The position numbers and the translations under genes were made by a program. From NCBI GenBank assembly GCA_964416365.1, contig CAYQDO010000022.1, positions 1-14,565 on the forward strand: DNA of 14,565 bases, read 5' to 3'. Positions 13,132 through 14,565 of the stretch are shown in pieces. The notes under the pieces were generated by a model, which worked only from the letters and a program-made list of their open reading frames with translations, did no database searches and was not told the DNA's origin. Position 1 is the first letter of the stretch. The number at the start of each line of letters is the position of its first letter. This DNA comes from DUUS01 sp964416365 (GTDB lineage: Bacteria; Bacillota_I; Bacilli_A; RF39; UBA660).

Positions 13132-14565
13132 CTAGTTTGCCTTTATTATATATGGATTATCTGAAGTGCCTGTCCCTGTTAATTTTTGCGTATCAGATAT
13201 TAGATACAAGACTGGGCGGGCAACAAAGCCATTATTCGCGTTGTCGTTGTTCACGATGCCGTAGTAATACACGTAACACACGTTACTTGAGTAGGAAGAA
13301 TGAGGCATTAATGTCCATTCATATCCTTCGCCTCTTAACCAAGCACTACCTCCACAAGCGGCAGAATTATAACTTCCGAGACTTGTAGATCTTACACATG
13401 TTGAAGATAAAGCAGAATATCCATAATCACTGGGATACATTAAGCCTATATATCCTGTTGTATCAGTTGGTCTTCCACTATATCTTGTTGTTCCTCTTTC
13501 TGCGGCATATACAGTTCCCACATCTGACATACTTGCTATTCCACCTAAATGCCAAGTTACATTTTCTATCATGTTACGGTAATAATTATTTGTTATTCCA
13601 TTTATGATAAAATCACATTTTCCTTTTATAGTTGTACTATATTGATAACAATTAGTTAAAGTAGGTTCATTTGTACCATTATAGTAATACTGATTTAGTA
13701 AATTATATAAGGATGATGCTGCCCAATTATTAGTATCACTTTTATCCCAAGCAAGAGCTCCTAATGAATCATTTCTAATAATTTTTACTAATTTTTCACC
13801 AGTCTTACCATGGGTATTATCACTAAAAACTCCGATTATGCGCCACAACTCATTATTAAATGATAGATAATTATTAGGGTTTTCTCCTTCATATCGATAA
13901 TCAGTTGCTGGTTCATTATATACTCCATCAGCATTAGTTAAGCTCATTATATACTCTGCTAAGTTTACAGCACCTATTGGATCTTGATTAGTTAAATCAA
14001 TTGTTTGATTTGTATTATTTACTGAGGTGATTGTTAAACCTGCTAATTTATTATTCCAAGTAGCTCCTACAAAATTACTATTATATATTCCTGATGGGCT
14101 ACTTGGTAAATTAATAGTTAAGTTTACTGGCATTACTGTTGGTGATACTGTTACTACTATCTTAGCATTAAATGTTTTATTAGCTCCTTGCTCTGTTGTT
14201 GTTGGTTCATCTAACCATAATCTTAAATCAAAGGTTTCTGAATCATATGGTGCTATAAGAACTTTACTTTGTAAAGTATAGCTTGTTGCACCATCAATAG
14301 TAGCAATTCCTAAAGGATAATTAGTCAAAATATTTGAGTTATCTACTGTATTTCCAGTTTTATTAAGTGATGCTCTAATGTAAGATGATCCTAACGTTGA
14401 AGTATTTAAAACTTCTAAATTAATATCTGTTTCAATAAAAATATTACACTCATTAGTTATTTTAAATGTATAAGGATTCTTTTGCATCCCTTCATAATTT
14501 GGAATTGGATATTCACCTATTAAATTAATGGCACTTGTTATATCAGTTAAACTACTATTCAAACA
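13132..14565 (-). CDS. DGR target protein B, partial, Ig-like N-terminus plus lectin-like variable domain
   Basis: A DGR target whose 5' end lies outside the window; about 477 residues are visible. The visible N-terminal part (about 190 residues) is a beta-rich surface-type region with Thr/Ser/Asn-rich strands, for example NPYTFKITNECNIFIETDI, SETFDLRLWLDEPTTTEQGA and FNAKIVVTVSP. This resembles domains of secreted TasA/camelysin-like proteins; that likeness is inference. The C-terminal part from VNLAEYIMSL is identical in protein sequence to target A, with VR-B at 13218-13305. It lies about 80 nt before the MutS-like ORF, so it could be in the same transcript as the accessory genes and RT. 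No signal peptide can be checked because the N-terminus is missing. Confidence 0.85.
   Translation of the reverse strand, partial: CLNSSLTDITSAINLIGEYPIPNYEGMQKNPYTFKITNECNIFIETDINLEVLNTSTLGSSYIRASLNKTGNTVDNSNILTNYPLGIATIDGATSYTLQSKVLIAPYDSETFDLRLWLDEPTTTEQGANKTFNAKIVVTVSPTVMPVNLTINLPSSPSGIYNSNFVGATWNNKLAGLTITSVNNTNQTIDLTNQDPIGAVNLAEYIMSLTNADGVYNEPATDYRYEGENPNNYLSFNNELWRIIGVFSDNTHGKTGEKLVKIIRNDSLGALAWDKSDTNNWAASSLYNLLNQYYYNGTNEPTLTNCYQYSTTIKGKCDFIINGITNNYYRNMIENVTWHLGGIASMSDVGTVYAAERGTTRYSGRPTDTTGYIGLMYPSDYGYSALSSTCVRSTSLGSYNSAACGGSAWLRGEGYEWTLMPHSSYSSNVCYVYYYGIVNNDNANNGFVARPVLYLISDTQKLTGTGTSDNPYIIKAN
13218..13305 (-). repeat. DGR variable repeat VR-B
   Basis: An 88-bp VR that is base-for-base identical to VR-A, and so shows the same 10 differences from the TR (nine at adenines). 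It encodes the same variable surface before GFVARPVLYL. Two independently diversified VRs would not be expected to carry the same changes. Confidence 0.93.

Larger units (their letters stand above)
13100..13959 (-). repeat. 860-bp direct repeat, copy 2 (3' half of target B)
   Basis: Second copy of the block at 9493-10352, at offset 3607 throughout. It includes the end of target B, VR-B and the hairpin. After 13959 the two genes diverge, first at synonymous sites in the VNLAEYIMSL codons and then completely. Confidence 0.93.

Noticed and set aside
9493..13959. The 860-bp repeats as ends of a composite transposon around the DGR
   Set aside because: They are direct repeats made of target-gene coding sequence, with no transposase, terminal inverted repeats or target-site duplication visible. 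Paralogue recombination explains them better.

Overview
The window comes from a very AT-rich, spore-forming Bacillota, most likely an uncultured gut member of the Bacilli. The evidence is SpoIVA and SpoVIF homologues, the spoIVA–HU gene pair, a T-box leader on serS, a YbxB-type methyltransferase before rpoB, and TGG Trp codons with at least one TGA stop (standard code). The exact lineage cannot be fixed from the sequence. Nearly every gene lies on the minus strand. The one clear plus-strand gene is a small putative transglutaminase-like protein at 7223-7753.

The left two thirds are housekeeping. Read right to left on the minus strand they are: serS with its T-box leader and promoter; the divergent plus-strand orphan gene; a dicarboxylate/amino-acid symporter; murD; spoVIF; an unrecognised 258-residue protein; spoIVA; the HU gene; a ybxB-like methyltransferase; and the 5' end of rpoB. 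Most transcription units end in clear hairpin terminators, several of which overlap the stop codon. A 100-N gap at 1097-1196 is flanked by the same 55 bases on both sides, so it looks like an unmerged contig overlap rather than missing sequence.

The right third (about 9.49-14.57 kb) is a diversity-generating retroelement (DGR). In minus-strand order it holds: target gene B with variable repeat VR-B (5' end outside the window); a MutS-domain-I-like accessory ORF; an Avd-like helical-bundle gene; a DGR-type reverse transcriptase with YMDD and GLPIGNLSSQ motifs; the 88-bp template repeat (TR); a small ORF; and target gene A with VR-A. The VRs differ from the TR at 10 of 88 positions, and 9 of these are at TR adenines. 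That is the signature of adenine-specific mutagenic retrohoming. The result is an Asn-rich template rewritten to Tyr, His, Ser, Ile and Asp in the C-terminal lectin-like domain of two predicted surface proteins.

Three features make this DGR worth a closer look. First, the two targets have unrelated N-terminal halves but share an identical 860-bp 3' segment, diversified VR included, which points to recent gene conversion, duplication or an assembly problem. Second, the small ORF between TR and target A looks like a diverged paralogue of the MutS-like accessory ORF, and its best ribosome-binding site points to a rare ATT start. Third, each target ends at the same GC-rich hairpin one base after its stop codon.
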